Positions 37,802-46,854 of a DNA stretch of 64,000 bases are shown here, in pieces. Within the stretch, counting starts at the first letter, position 1; each line of letters begins with the position of its first letter. The notes beneath the pieces are model-generated. The model was not told the origin of the DNA and ran no database searches. It saw nothing but the letters and a program-made list of their open reading frames with translations. This DNA is from Candidatus Roizmanbacteria bacterium GW2011_GWC1_37_12 (GTDB lineage: Bacteria; Patescibacteriota; Microgenomatia; UBA1406; GWC2-37-13), in NCBI GenBank assembly GCA_000991135.1, contig LBST01000005.1:1-64000 (forward strand). Direction: 5' to 3'. A program made the position numbers and the translations under genes.

Positions 37802-38611
37802 TTAAAATCCAAAAATATAATTTTTGACCAGATGAATCTTGGTTTTTAGGGGTGCGTATTTGAGGCCGAAAATGAGGCGGTTTTTTCGTTGATAGCGAAG
37901 GTGAAGGGGCGAGCCCGACCCGCCTGTTGACTGGGCGTTTTTATGATAGATGACGATTTTTGGATTATAAAATAGTTTAAAACCAGCTCTTTTTGCCCTC
38001 TCGCAATAATCAGAGTCCTCATAATAAAGAAAATATCTTTCATTCCAGAAACCGATTTTATTGACAATTCTTTTGTTAAAAAAAAGCATACAGCCGGTGA
38101 TGAAATCAACCTCTTCAATTTTGTCATATTGACCTTGATCGACTTCGTCAACTCCTCGATGAATAGTGACAACATTTTTCCAATCATTGATTCCTCCGGC
38201 ATACCACAGAATTCTACCGATGACCGATTTTTTATATTTTTTGTAATATTCGTATCCAGGAGCATAGTAAATCTTTCCTCCAAAGATGTCACTTTTTTTA
38301 AATGCTTTTTCTGACGCAGAGACAAAATTTTTGTCAAAAAAAATATCATTATTTATGGCGCAGAATTTGTTTATCTTATGTTCTAAAAAATATTTGACTC
38401 CGCAATTTATTCCAAAAGCATAGCCCCGGTTGGGTAAATCCTTTATGATTACTTTCATCGGATATCTGCTAACTTTGAAGTCTTCTTTTTTTGTAGATAC
38501 ATCGGCGATATATACCGTTACTTTTTTAGCATTTTTGACGGTAGAAAGGGAATCCAAAAATTCACGGGTGAGCTGATATTGATTATAATTGACGGTAACT
38601 AACCCAATCAT
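37802..38611 (-). CDS. GT2 family glycosyltransferase (rhamnosyltransferase-like)
   Basis: A 269 aa GT-A enzyme. GLVTVNYNQYQLTREFLDS is the nucleotide-binding start, AINNDIFFD the acidic motif, and YYEDSDYCERAKRAG the acceptor-side motif of rhamnosyltransferase-type GT2. It is related to the protein at 28036. A GC-rich segment (about 37895-37935) encodes STGGSGSPLHL near the C-terminus and may be another inserted repeat, though this is less clear. Confidence 0.85.
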   Translation of the reverse strand: MIGLVTVNYNQYQLTREFLDSLSTVKNAKKVTVYIADVSTKKEDFKVSRYPMKVIIKDLPNRGYAFGINCGVKYFLEHKINKFCAINNDIFFDKNFVSASEKAFKKSDIFGGKIYYAPGYEYYKKYKKSVIGRILWYAGGINDWKNVVTIHRGVDEVDQGQYDKIEEVDFITGCMLFFNKRIVNKIGFWNERYFLYYEDSDYCERAKRAGFKLFYNPKIVIYHKNAQSTGGSGSPLHLRYQRKNRLIFGLKYAPLKTKIHLVKNYIFGF

Positions 38612-38612
38612 A

Positions 38613-38727
38613 AATTGACCTAATTGATCTAATTTCTAATTAACCTAAAAAATATCCAATAACCCAATTGGGATTTAAGACATTGGCAATTATTTAGGTC
38701 AATTAGACCAATTAGAAATTAGAAATT
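38613..38727. repeat. AT-rich word-repeat hairpin between two GT2 genes
   Basis: The left arm is built of words such as AATTGACCTAATTGATCTAA and the right arm of AGACCAATTAGAAATTAG, roughly its reverse complement. The centre is AACCCAATTGGGATT, itself a small palindrome. The block fills the whole gap between the genes at 37802 and 38728. It has the same design as 17062-17131 and 51846-51957 but different words. Confidence 0.65.
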
Positions 38728-39597
38728 TTAAAGTATTTTCTTAATAATTTTGTCTTTTAATGTTTTTTTCTTTTTCCAATGAAGGGTTTCTTTCAATCCC
38801 AATCGGAAAAATTCTGTCTCGTCTATTTTTTCAGTACTTTTGAATTTTTTCATCTCTAGATAATAGAAATAGACCAGAAAGTAATAGAATAACTGCAAAA
38901 TTGAAAGAATAAATCCTTGAATTCCGTCTTTATAGCCTTCCGCCGCAAAATAACGACTGATAAACTCGTTTAGAGACTTTTTTACTACATCCGAGAATGT
39001 GTAAATTCTTTTTTCGTCGACGAGTTCTTTGGCTTCGTATTTGGCGTAGCGTTTTGCTTTTTCTAGATACTCGTCCAGGTCGCGATAGTTATGGTGGATA
39101 AGGGCAAATTCTTCTTTTGCTTCAATTTCAAAGCCTCGTCCCGTCACTTTTGGTTGACGATGAATTATTTTGGGCCAATTGACTTTATTTTTTTTAAATA
39201 TTCTGATTTGGTAATCTGGCCACCAACGGCTATGCTTTATCCATCGGCCGAAAATAATATTTTTTCGAGGGATTCTAAAATAGTCATAAGTCAAAAGATG
39301 TGATTTAATGATCGTTTTGAGACCAGTGGTAACGATTTCATCAGGATCCAAGAAAAATAAATAATCGGACTGGACAAAGTCCTTGGTCTTATTTCGAATC
39401 AATTCAACATAAGGAACTTCTTGATTCAATTTAATGATTTTTACTTTTTTGTACTTTTTTAACACTTCAATTAATTGAAGTGAAATCCCAATGTCGACGA
39501 TAACAATTTCATAAACTAGGTCGTAAACCGAGTCGATAACTTTCGACAAAAATGGAGGGTTGTTTTTAACTACGATTACGGCTGAAATGTTTTCCAT
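38728..39597 (-). CDS. GT2 glycosyltransferase, WaaE/LgtF-like
   Basis: A 289 aa enzyme. SAVIVVKNNPPFLSKVI, LDPDEI (acidic motif), YFRIPRKNIIFGRWIKHSRWW and PDYQIRIFKK identify the WaaE-type GT2 group. HHNYRDLDEYLEKAKRYAKYEA follows, as in family members. It is the intact paralogue of the gene at 29998 and shows what that gene looks like without the repeat insertion. The start overlaps the flippase gene by 22 bp. Confidence 0.87.
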   Translation of the reverse strand: MENISAVIVVKNNPPFLSKVIDSVYDLVYEIVIVDIGISLQLIEVLKKYKKVKIIKLNQEVPYVELIRNKTKDFVQSDYLFFLDPDEIVTTGLKTIIKSHLLTYDYFRIPRKNIIFGRWIKHSRWWPDYQIRIFKKNKVNWPKIIHRQPKVTGRGFEIEAKEEFALIHHNYRDLDEYLEKAKRYAKYEAKELVDEKRIYTFSDVVKKSLNEFISRYFAAEGYKDGIQGFILSILQLFYYFLVYFYYLEMKKFKSTEKIDETEFFRLGLKETLHWKKKKTLKDKIIKKIL

Positions 39598-41024
39598 AGA
39601 TTCTTTACTTCACTAAAAAGATCAATCTTAAATAGAAATTTCAAAGTTAAAAGATAACTAATTATACCGCTGAAGATGCTAATAAGCAAAGATTGGAAGG
39701 GTGGAATTTTTAATTGAAAAATTAACAAGACTATTAATCCCATCAATATAGAAGATAAGAGAAACGGTAGAACATTTTCTATGAAAATGAAATTAATTGT
39801 TTTTTTAGCTGTAAAAACAACCAATACAAAAGAACAGGATAGTGCCACTAATGTAATTGGGAATCCGAAGCCGGCAAAGAAAAAAGTTAAAATCGGAACC
39901 AAAATCCAAGTAGCAGCAGTCCAACCGATCATGAAATAAAGACTAGTTTTTGTTTTACCTAAACCGTTTAAAAGATTAATAAATGGCGTCGAGTATGAAG
40001 AAAGCAAAGCTGATAGGCAAAAAAGATAGAAATAGGGGACGGCGGGTGACCATTTTGAATATTTTGGGATAAATTCGATCATTTTTTCCATAACTAGTGC
40101 TAATCCTAATGTTGCTGGGATGATAACGATTGATTGGTAATAGATAACTTTTTCAACGACATTTTTTAGTTTTTGAGTATCGGCTTGAAACCTTGAAAAT
40201 AAAGGAAAAAGAACTCGGCTAAGCGAGTCCATGATTATTCTTATTGGTGACTCAGCCCATTTTTTTGCCCAGCCCAAAAAACCCAATACCTCAAAACCAA
40301 GAACTTTACCTAGATAAAGAGTCATGAAATCATCTTTGACAAGGGCTAAAAATGAAGACAATTGGAAAGGAACGCCAAAGGTTAGAAGTTTTTTTAGAGA
40401 ACTAAGATCTATATTTATTGTCATTTTCCATGGCGAGAGATAGTAGATAATAATTAGACCTAAGATTGCCCGAAGAATCACAGCCGCTGTAAAACTATTT
40501 AAACCCCAACCCATTATGGCAAGAGTGATAACTGATAGATAAAAAACCGTATTTTCAACAATTTGAACAAGAACGATTCTCTGAAATTGAATCTTTCTCT
40601 CCAAGAAAATAGAGGGAATAGTCTTCAAAGATGATAGAAAGAAAGAGATCAAAAGAGCCCAATACAGATATTGTCCTTCGATGGGAAGCTTATAAAATAC
40701 CATGACAATGGGAGTGATGAGCCAACCAATAATGATTATTGTTATTACTAGAATTTGTTGCACTGTAAATACTGTTGATATCTCTTTATCTTCAATTTCT
40801 TTTTTTTGAATCAGAGAGGCTGCTAAGCCTATGTCAGAAAAATAATTAAAAATTGCTATTAGAGAAAGAATGGTGAAATAAATGCCAAAGATTTTCGGAG
40901 TCAAGAGAATCGTCAGAACAAGATTAGCAATAAAGCCTAAGATGGCAGAGTATCCACTTTGAAAAAAAAGACTCAATGTCGAAATGATTGTTTTCTTTTT
41001 AAGGTCGTCCATGTTTTTTTTCAA
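39576..41024 (-). CDS. Wzx-type polysaccharide flippase
   Basis: A 482 aa polytopic protein (about 12-14 helices) of the MOP/MVF superfamily. LTPKIFGIYFTILSLIAIFNYF near the N-terminus and GFEVLGFLGWAKKWAESP in the middle are typical of Wzx/RfbX. It would flip lipid-linked oligosaccharides across the membrane. It is the only flippase in the locus, so it probably serves the products of the neighbouring GT2/GT4 enzymes. The start lies inside the palindrome at 41023. Confidence 0.88.
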   Translation of the reverse strand: MKKNMDDLKKKTIISTLSLFFQSGYSAILGFIANLVLTILLTPKIFGIYFTILSLIAIFNYFSDIGLAASLIQKKEIEDKEISTVFTVQQILVITIIIIGWLITPIVMVFYKLPIEGQYLYWALLISFFLSSLKTIPSIFLERKIQFQRIVLVQIVENTVFYLSVITLAIMGWGLNSFTAAVILRAILGLIIIYYLSPWKMTINIDLSSLKKLLTFGVPFQLSSFLALVKDDFMTLYLGKVLGFEVLGFLGWAKKWAESPIRIIMDSLSRVLFPLFSRFQADTQKLKNVVEKVIYYQSIVIIPATLGLALVMEKMIEFIPKYSKWSPAVPYFYLFCLSALLSSYSTPFINLLNGLGKTKTSLYFMIGWTAATWILVPILTFFFAGFGFPITLVALSCSFVLVVFTAKKTINFIFIENVLPFLLSSILMGLIVLLIFQLKIPPFQSLLISIFSGIISYLLTLKFLFKIDLFSEVKNLWKTFQP

Positions 41025-42468
41025 GGACAGTCCCTCGTAGAGGGACTGTCCTTATAAACAACAAAATAAATGTTAATAGGCTTACTATATTTCCAATTTT
41101 TTCAATTCCAGTTTCTTTATTTTTATCAAATGGTTCAATTGACGCTTTGGCAAAAAACTCAAGAGGAATCGATTTTTTCTTTTCCAGACTTCGCCAATAT
41201 TTATAATCGATAGTTTTCGGAAGGTATTCGGCGACTGCATAAGCAGCTTTTATTTCGATATACTCTCGTGAGAGAAACTTTTTTTCAAACTGATTTTTTG
41301 TTATTTCCTGCCCTTTGAAATATTTTCCGTTAACGATAAAAAGGACGATCAGTAAGACAGTTAGCAGTAAATTTTTGAAAGGGATTTTTATTTTGTCCAG
41401 AAAAAAAGTTGAAAAAAAAGTTATCCCCAAAAGAGGCGGACCGATTAATCGCCAAGGGAACTGAATAACTGATGATATTGGGGCAAAAATCTCCCAAATA
41501 AACTTGGATTGGTAAGTGGTAAGAAAAAGATGAATAAAGGTCATAATAAATAAAAACCAGAAAATAAAGATGTCGTCATATTTTGGTTTTCTTAATGATT
41601 TTAAGAACATTAAGACTCCTAATCCAAAAAGTATTAACTGAATTTTTCCTATCATGAATGACATTCCATCGTTTATACAACCGCTTGTTGATCCTCCAAA
41701 TCCCCAACTTGACTGCCAGAGCTGATCTACGCATAGAAAATGGCCGCGGAAGTTAGTTAAAGTGGCAACTTCTTTAGCCCAAGTGTAATTCATTTCCATT
41801 AAAGCCGGTAACCAAAAATATGCCGAAAGCAGTAATCCAAACAGGATAGCTAATAAGCTTCGTTTTTTGTTTTTAATTATTAAAACAAATATTAAAATCA
41901 AAGGAATAGAAATAAGGGAAAGAATGTTATGAGACGTGAAAAGAAAAAAAAGCAACATGGAAGAAGCAAAAATATTTTTATTTAGCAAAAAAGACATTGC
42001 CAAAGGTAAGATCGCTAAGAACCAAGTTTCTGCTAGGTTGCCTCGGACGAAAATATTCAGCGGAAAGTAAAGAGATGTAATGTATAAGAAGCCTCCTAGG
42101 AAAGAAGGAAAAAAGCCAAAAAAATGTTTTAAGAAAAAATAACATCCAAAAAAGCCGAAGATCAAAGCCAAAAAAAATGACAGTTTTATTGAATCGATAA
42201 TATCGAATCCGATGATATTAATAAAAGAGGTGATCCAATATGAAAAAGGAGCATAAAAGTTAAAAACAGGAAACCCCAATCCGAAATTCATGTCAGCGGC
42301 AACACGAGGAGGGATATGAAAACTTTTTAATTCTTTGACAAACTGTTGGATCCGTACCGGTTGGGTTGAGTCATGAAAAGTAAAGGTTGAAGAAGAAAAC
42401 GGATTGAGGGACCGGCCAAGGAAAAAGATGATTGAGAGAAAACAAAGAATTAGAAAAAGTTTTTTCAT
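40999..42468 (-). CDS. Polytopic membrane protein, YfhO/PTPS-related type
   Basis: A 489 aa protein with about twelve helices. FHDSTQPVRIQQFVKEL and VAADMNFGLGFPVFNFYAPFSYW match membrane proteins carrying the '6-pyruvoyl-tetrahydropterin synthase-related' domain, a GT-C-like group near YfhO. The Asp in FHDSTQ takes the place of the catalytic acidic residue of GT-C enzymes. Its last residues (VPLRGTVLEKK) come from the palindrome at 41023-41053. Function probably glycosyl transfer, not proven. Confidence 0.6.
   Translation of the reverse strand: MKKLFLILCFLSIIFFLGRSLNPFSSSTFTFHDSTQPVRIQQFVKELKSFHIPPRVAADMNFGLGFPVFNFYAPFSYWITSFINIIGFDIIDSIKLSFFLALIFGFFGCYFFLKHFFGFFPSFLGGFLYITSLYFPLNIFVRGNLAETWFLAILPLAMSFLLNKNIFASSMLLFFLFTSHNILSLISIPLILIFVLIIKNKKRSLLAILFGLLLSAYFWLPALMEMNYTWAKEVATLTNFRGHFLCVDQLWQSSWGFGGSTSGCINDGMSFMIGKIQLILFGLGVLMFLKSLRKPKYDDIFIFWFLFIMTFIHLFLTTYQSKFIWEIFAPISSVIQFPWRLIGPPLLGITFFSTFFLDKIKIPFKNLLLTVLLIVLFIVNGKYFKGQEITKNQFEKKFLSREYIEIKAAYAVAEYLPKTIDYKYWRSLEKKKSIPLEFFAKASIEPFDKNKETGIEKIGNIVSLLTFILLFIRTVPLRGTVLEKKHGRP
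41023..41053. repeat. 31-bp palindrome at a gene overlap
   Basis: Arms AAGGACAGTCCCTC and GAGGGACTGTCCTT pair perfectly around GTA. It lies in the overlap between the end of the gene at 40999 and the start of the flippase gene. Compared with 29985-30014 the two bases after AAGGACAG changed in both arms, so pairing was kept. Confidence 0.88.
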
Positions 42469-42469
42469 T

Positions 42470-42482
42470 TATAATAATTATA
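42470..42482. promoter_or_regulatory. Near-palindromic bidirectional -10 region
   Basis: TATAAT on the plus strand (42470-42475) and on the minus strand (42477-42482) lie back to back in a 22-bp gap between divergent genes. The minus-strand box leaves 8 bases to the ATG at 42468, and the plus-strand box leaves 15 bases to the ATG at 42491. It has the same design as 30785 and 34947. Confidence 0.4.
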
Positions 42483-42490
42483 TCAACTCA

Positions 42491-43744
42491 ATGAAAATAA
42501 TGACTTTTCTTATTATTTTGGTAGCTGGTTTTTTATTTTTTTATAAGGTTGATGTCGGTTTTAGGATGTCGCCATATTATAACTACGATTCTGACTTTGG
42601 CCGAGACCTTTTAAAAATGACCGAGATTTTACACGGCAAGCAGACCTTAATCGGTCCTCAGCTTAGCTTTGCTGGATTAAGACTGGCGCCTTATCAATTT
42701 TATTTTTTCGCGCCGTTTCTGTGGCTAGGACGATTTGACTATCGATCCGTTGTCTTCGCTAACGCTGGTCTATTTGTGTTGGGATTTTTTTTGTTATTTT
42801 TTTTGTTACAAAAAAGAATCGGTCGTTTCTATTCATTTTTGTCTATTCTTTGGTTGATTTCGACTCCTTATATCATCTTGACAGCGAGATCACCGGGCAA
42901 TGGTTTCTCATATGTGATTTTGTTATTGTTAGTCGTTTTTTTGCATTTCTTTTATAAGAGTTTTTCACTCAAACAGCACTTTTTATTTGGATTTATCGAA
43001 GGAATCATTATCAATTTTCATCCCTTAAGTTCGTTGATAGTAGTTCCATTACACCTATTGAAGTTAAAAAAAGCCAAAGATTTTTTTGTTTTTGCTTTTG
43101 GTTTGTTGATAACTTTTTTATCGGTGTTTATTTTCGACCTTCGTCACGATTTTGTCATTATTAATTTTTTTATTAACGGGGGTCAAAAGAATTTTTTTAC
43201 AGTCTTAACTCAGTTTCTTAATTTCAGTTCTTTTTTAAAAGGCTATACTGCTGATTCTTATCAAGGAGCGATTCATTACTACTTTCCTTTTTTAGTATTT
43301 TTTCAAGTTGTCATCATATTTTTGAATAGAAAGTCGAGACTTCGTTTTTTGCTGCTAGCGTTTTTGTTAGGAGTAAATATCTTATTGTTCCCCTTTCGTT
43401 TTTATAATCAAGCAAGAAACTTAGGAGAAGTAGAAAGTAGATTTAACAAAATTATCTCTCAAGATTTCCTACAGAAGAAAGATTTGAACATCGTTTTGAT
43501 AAATGACACTCCTATATCTAAAGTCGGCTATGAATATAGATTTTTGTTATCGAAAAACAACTACCAGATCGACGACGAATATTCTTATCATAATTCAAAG
43601 TATTTACTGATGATTTCTGAAATAGGTGATCTAAATTGGCAGAAAGAAAAAAGTTGGGAACTCGAGCAATTTGGTAACAAAAAACTTATAAAAAAAACCA
43701 ATTCAGACAACTACTTTTATTATTTTTTTGAAAAAACCTATTGA
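42491..43744 (+). CDS. GT-C membrane protein of the DQxRD subfamily (variant DFGRD)
   Basis: A 417 aa polytopic protein from the ATG at 42491; an apparent upstream extension would run antisense through the neighbouring gene. The first loop is NYDSDFGRDLLKMTEIL, then IGPQLSFAGLRLAPYQFYFF, a diverged form of the DQxRD signature. The C-terminal 90 residues are soluble. The following secreted protein gene starts 1 bp after the stop, so they are probably one transcript. Confidence 0.62.
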   Translation: MKIMTFLIILVAGFLFFYKVDVGFRMSPYYNYDSDFGRDLLKMTEILHGKQTLIGPQLSFAGLRLAPYQFYFFAPFLWLGRFDYRSVVFANAGLFVLGFFLLFFLLQKRIGRFYSFLSILWLISTPYIILTARSPGNGFSYVILLLLVVFLHFFYKSFSLKQHFLFGFIEGIIINFHPLSSLIVVPLHLLKLKKAKDFFVFAFGLLITFLSVFIFDLRHDFVIINFFINGGQKNFFTVLTQFLNFSSFLKGYTADSYQGAIHYYFPFLVFFQVVIIFLNRKSRLRFLLLAFLLGVNILLFPFRFYNQARNLGEVESRFNKIISQDFLQKKDLNIVLINDTPISKVGYEYRFLLSKNNYQIDDEYSYHNSKYLLMISEIGDLNWQKEKSWELEQFGNKKLIKKTNSDNYFYYFFEKTY

Positions 43745-43745
43745 A

Positions 43746-45371
43746 ATGATTTTACAAAGATTTATTATCGTTTTTTTGTTATTGCTTTTTTTCCCGATAA
43801 CCGCTTTATCCAAAGAAAAACCTCAAGTAATTTTTATCAATCAAGTCAGAGGAGAAGAGTGTTGTTCTGTCGGAAGCTTGGACAATCTAAAGATGCAGAT
43901 TGAAGTTTTTGAGAAATACGAAATACCAAGTTTTTTTACATTGAGATACGATGCGTTAATCAATCAAGATTATATCGACTATCTCAAGGGAGTGACAACA
44001 AAATATCCAAAGATAATTAATCTGGGACTTTTTATCGAAATAACCCCCCTTTTGGCCAAAGATTCTGGTGTCAAATATAATGGCACGGTCGATCGCTGGT
44101 TTGAGGCACAGAATGTCTTTACGATTGGGTATCAAAAAGACGACAGAATAAAGATCGTTGACCATTTATTTAAAACTTTCAAGGGTAAATTTGGCTATTA
44201 TCCTCGTCTGACGTCGTCGTGGATGATTGATACTGATTCTCTAAACTACCTCCACAGTAAATATGACACCGTTGCTCATCAAATCACACGAGAACAGTGG
44301 GGAGTAGATAGCTATACTCTCTACGGTGGCCCGCCGCATTATCCTTATCCTGCATCTTTCAAATGGGCTTTTATACCAGATTTTAGTCAAAAAGATCCTT
44401 TATTGATACTTCGCCAGACCGTGACCGATCCTCTTTATAATTACGGAGAGACAGAAAAATCATACACTTCCCAACCCAACGATTATCTCAACGCCGGGCT
44501 TGACCTTAGATATTTTAAAGATCTTATCAACCAGGCGCTTTTTGAGCAAAAAACCCCTGGGTTTGCCCTTCTAGGTTTAGAAAATGCCAATGAAATTAAA
44601 TACCAAGAGGAATATCTAAAACAAATAGAATACGTCAATGAAATAAAAAGCAGAGTTTTTTTTCCCAACCTAAAAGAGCTTTCTGATTTCTGGTCAAAAC
44701 AAAAGATAACCTACTATCAGGGTAAAGATTTAATAAATAATACTAATAACGAAGCTGAATTTATTACAACTCCAGACAACCGGGTGAGACAGAGAAAATA
44801 TTTAGGTAAGGTTTACACGACTGATTACCGGTATTTTCATTCCGGTTTGGTCGACCCGTACAACGATTATGTAGCAAAAAAACACGGATATTGGGTCGTT
44901 CCTTACGTTTTGGATTTTTCCCATACTTATAAAAAAGAATCAATTTTTCCGGAAACAAAGAATGACCTTGTTATTGATAAACAACCTGACTTTAAAATAA
45001 ATAAAATTGATGCGAAACAATTTAATAAGACAAGATTGAGAAACTATCCTTACTTTTTGCCAGAAGCGATCGAAAGAGAAATCTACAGAAAGAAGAGCGA
45101 AGTTAAAGTGTCAATAGACAAGACTATTGAAATAGAGCTTTTCGCCCGGGACGTATATGGTTATCCAGTCAATATTTCTTCCCCGGTAGAGATCAAAACC
45201 GATCCTTTTACAGAAGAAATCGATTATTTTCCTGATTCGGCCAAACACATTTTTATCTTGCCAAATAAAAAGCAAGATTTTCAAGAAATAATCTTGGTTT
45301 CCAATAAAAAAATAATAAAAAAAATCTGGCTTTTTCCCAAACTCTTTCCATTCTTAAAGATAATTTGGTAA
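43746..45371 (+). CDS. Secreted polysaccharide-deacetylase-like protein
   Basis: A 541 aa exported protein from the ATG at 43746 (an alternative start at 43728 overlaps the upstream gene). A signal peptide occupies about residues 1-22. Residues about 28-300 resemble a polysaccharide deacetylase or related alpha/beta-barrel: FINQVRGEECC, EIPSFFTLRYDAL, LGLFIEITP and GYYPRLTSSWMIDTD. A typical HxxxH zinc site is not apparent, so activity is uncertain. The C-terminus is beta-rich. It could trim or bind the glycan made by this locus. Confidence 0.5.
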   Translation: MILQRFIIVFLLLLFFPITALSKEKPQVIFINQVRGEECCSVGSLDNLKMQIEVFEKYEIPSFFTLRYDALINQDYIDYLKGVTTKYPKIINLGLFIEITPLLAKDSGVKYNGTVDRWFEAQNVFTIGYQKDDRIKIVDHLFKTFKGKFGYYPRLTSSWMIDTDSLNYLHSKYDTVAHQITREQWGVDSYTLYGGPPHYPYPASFKWAFIPDFSQKDPLLILRQTVTDPLYNYGETEKSYTSQPNDYLNAGLDLRYFKDLINQALFEQKTPGFALLGLENANEIKYQEEYLKQIEYVNEIKSRVFFPNLKELSDFWSKQKITYYQGKDLINNTNNEAEFITTPDNRVRQRKYLGKVYTTDYRYFHSGLVDPYNDYVAKKHGYWVVPYVLDFSHTYKKESIFPETKNDLVIDKQPDFKINKIDAKQFNKTRLRNYPYFLPEAIEREIYRKKSEVKVSIDKTIEIELFARDVYGYPVNISSPVEIKTDPFTEEIDYFPDSAKHIFILPNKKQDFQEIILVSNKKIIKKIWLFPKLFPFLKIIW

Positions 45372-45374
45372 TTG

Positions 45375-46853
45375 TCAATTAGGAAGAAGTATGTCAAAAG
45401 AATTAACGATGTAGGCGTCTTTTGGTATTGTTTTGTCCTCAAAACCGTAGATTGCCTTTAGGCTAGACCCGGGAAAGTAAAAGTCGATGAAATTTTGATC
45501 TCCCAGAGTCACTTTCAGCTTTTCCGACCCTCCCCACGGGATAGGAACGATTTTGGTTTTATCGATAAAGTAGATATATTTGTATTTGGCAATTTCTTTT
45601 TTATGAGTCTCAAGATATTTTTTGGCATTTTTAGTGAAGCGAGATTCAAGTAAGAACGTACTTGATGATTCATGAATGGAAATTCCTAATATTTGCAAAA
45701 CTATATATAAACTTATTAATATAAAACCGAATAACCGAAAGATTTTACCCGCTTTAATTAAATAAAGTATTAAGAAACTTTGAATTAAAACGACAAAAAT
45801 TAAAGGTATAGTTAGTCTTACCATCCAGCGGTGCTCGAAAAAGAGTATAGGACCCAGGAAAATAAAAAATCCGACCAATCCGACCAATAAGTACCAATTA
45901 ACCAATTCAAATAATTTCTTTTTATTTTTTAATAGATAGTAACTAATACTGATAATAAATAATAGGTAATAACTGATTAATAATAAATAATAGATTTTAA
46001 TTTCCGGAAAGTTTTTAAACATCTTCCAGAACTCGGCGATTGGTGGTTTAAAAATACTGGTGAAATAGAGAGAAGTGAAATTCGGCACACCAAGGCTCCA
46101 TAAAAAATACCAAATCAGATTATTAATGGCTAATCTTGGATTGAAGCTGATTTTATAATTATCCAAAGCAGTGACATATTTCAAACTATATTGATAAATT
46201 AAAGTGAATATTAACCCTAAGATTAGATAAGGTGTCATTCTGGCAAGCGACCGAAGGGAGCGCGTCCAGAATCTAACAACGATTCTGGAGTCGTCGCTTC
46301 TCTCCTCCCCAGAATGACGGATTAGCAAGAAGACAATTAAAAAAGGAACAAACAGAACAGCTGTTTCTTTAGACAAAAGAGCCAGAACAAAAAAGATAAT
46401 TGACAATAATTTTTTTCCTTTGAGAAAGTTAAAAAAAGTCAGAGAGAGAAAAGTAAATAAAAAAACTTCCTGCATCGTCCCTAAATAATAAAGTTGAAAG
46501 ACGTGGGTGAAATTAATGGCAAAAAAGCCGGTCGCGAGATAGGAAAGAAATTTGTCATCGCTCAAGTGAAAAATTATTTTAAAAAGATAATAGACGCCGA
46601 TAAAATAAACAAGAAAACCTACTAAATGAGCAACAAAAATATTGTCGTTAAATAAATGAATCAAAAAGTAAAATACTTCTGTTGAGATTGGTTTATAAGA
46701 ATATTGTCTGACAGGGGAGAAGAAATTAATAAATTGGTGGAAAGAATTGATTCGGGCAATTTTCAAAAAAAAGAAATCATCGTTGAAGAAATAAGTAGTA
46801 AAAGCATTCCTAAAAAGGAAAGCAGTTAAGGCAAAAAGAAAAACAAAAAACAT
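45375..46853 (-). CDS. GT-C-like membrane protein with repeat insertion
   Basis: A 492 aa polytopic protein. The first loop is YFFNDDFFFLKIARIN, with an Asp pair as in GT-C enzymes, then QYSYKPISTEVFYFL. The segment RHSGEERSDDSRIVV onward to LARMTPYL (about residues 178-207) is encoded by the repeat at 46234-46318 and lies between two membrane helices. Words such as YYLLLISYYLLF come from short AT-rich tandem repeats. Function probably glycosyl transfer. Confidence 0.62.
   Translation of the reverse strand: MFFVFLFALTAFLFRNAFTTYFFNDDFFFLKIARINSFHQFINFFSPVRQYSYKPISTEVFYFLIHLFNDNIFVAHLVGFLVYFIGVYYLFKIIFHLSDDKFLSYLATGFFAINFTHVFQLYYLGTMQEVFLFTFLSLTFFNFLKGKKLLSIIFFVLALLSKETAVLFVPFLIVFLLIRHSGEERSDDSRIVVRFWTRSLRSLARMTPYLILGLIFTLIYQYSLKYVTALDNYKISFNPRLAINNLIWYFLWSLGVPNFTSLYFTSIFKPPIAEFWKMFKNFPEIKIYYLLLISYYLLFIISISYYLLKNKKKLFELVNWYLLVGLVGFFIFLGPILFFEHRWMVRLTIPLIFVVLIQSFLILYLIKAGKIFRLFGFILISLYIVLQILGISIHESSSTFLLESRFTKNAKKYLETHKKEIAKYKYIYFIDKTKIVPIPWGGSEKLKVTLGDQNFIDFYFPGSSLKAIYGFEDKTIPKDAYIVNSFDILLPN
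46234..46318. repeat. 85-bp GTCATTCTGG repeat in frame in a GT-C gene
   Basis: The ends GTCATTCTGG and CCAGAATGAC are inverted. Internal CCAGAATC / GATTCTGG pairs are shared with the element at 30451-30550. The two copies align along most of their length but differ in length by 13 bp, so they are translated in different frames in their first half and the same frame in the last part (ARMT). Confidence 0.88.
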
Positions 46854-46854
46854 A

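Noticed and set aside
37846-38349. A 167 aa minus-strand open frame inside the GT2 gene at 37802
   Set aside because: It is the other frame of a well-supported GT2 gene and its translation shows no family motif.
42404-42490. N-terminal extension of the gene at 42491
   Set aside because: The extra 29 codons would run antisense to the start of the gene at 40999 and past its promoter; the family-type start with a membrane helix is at 42491.
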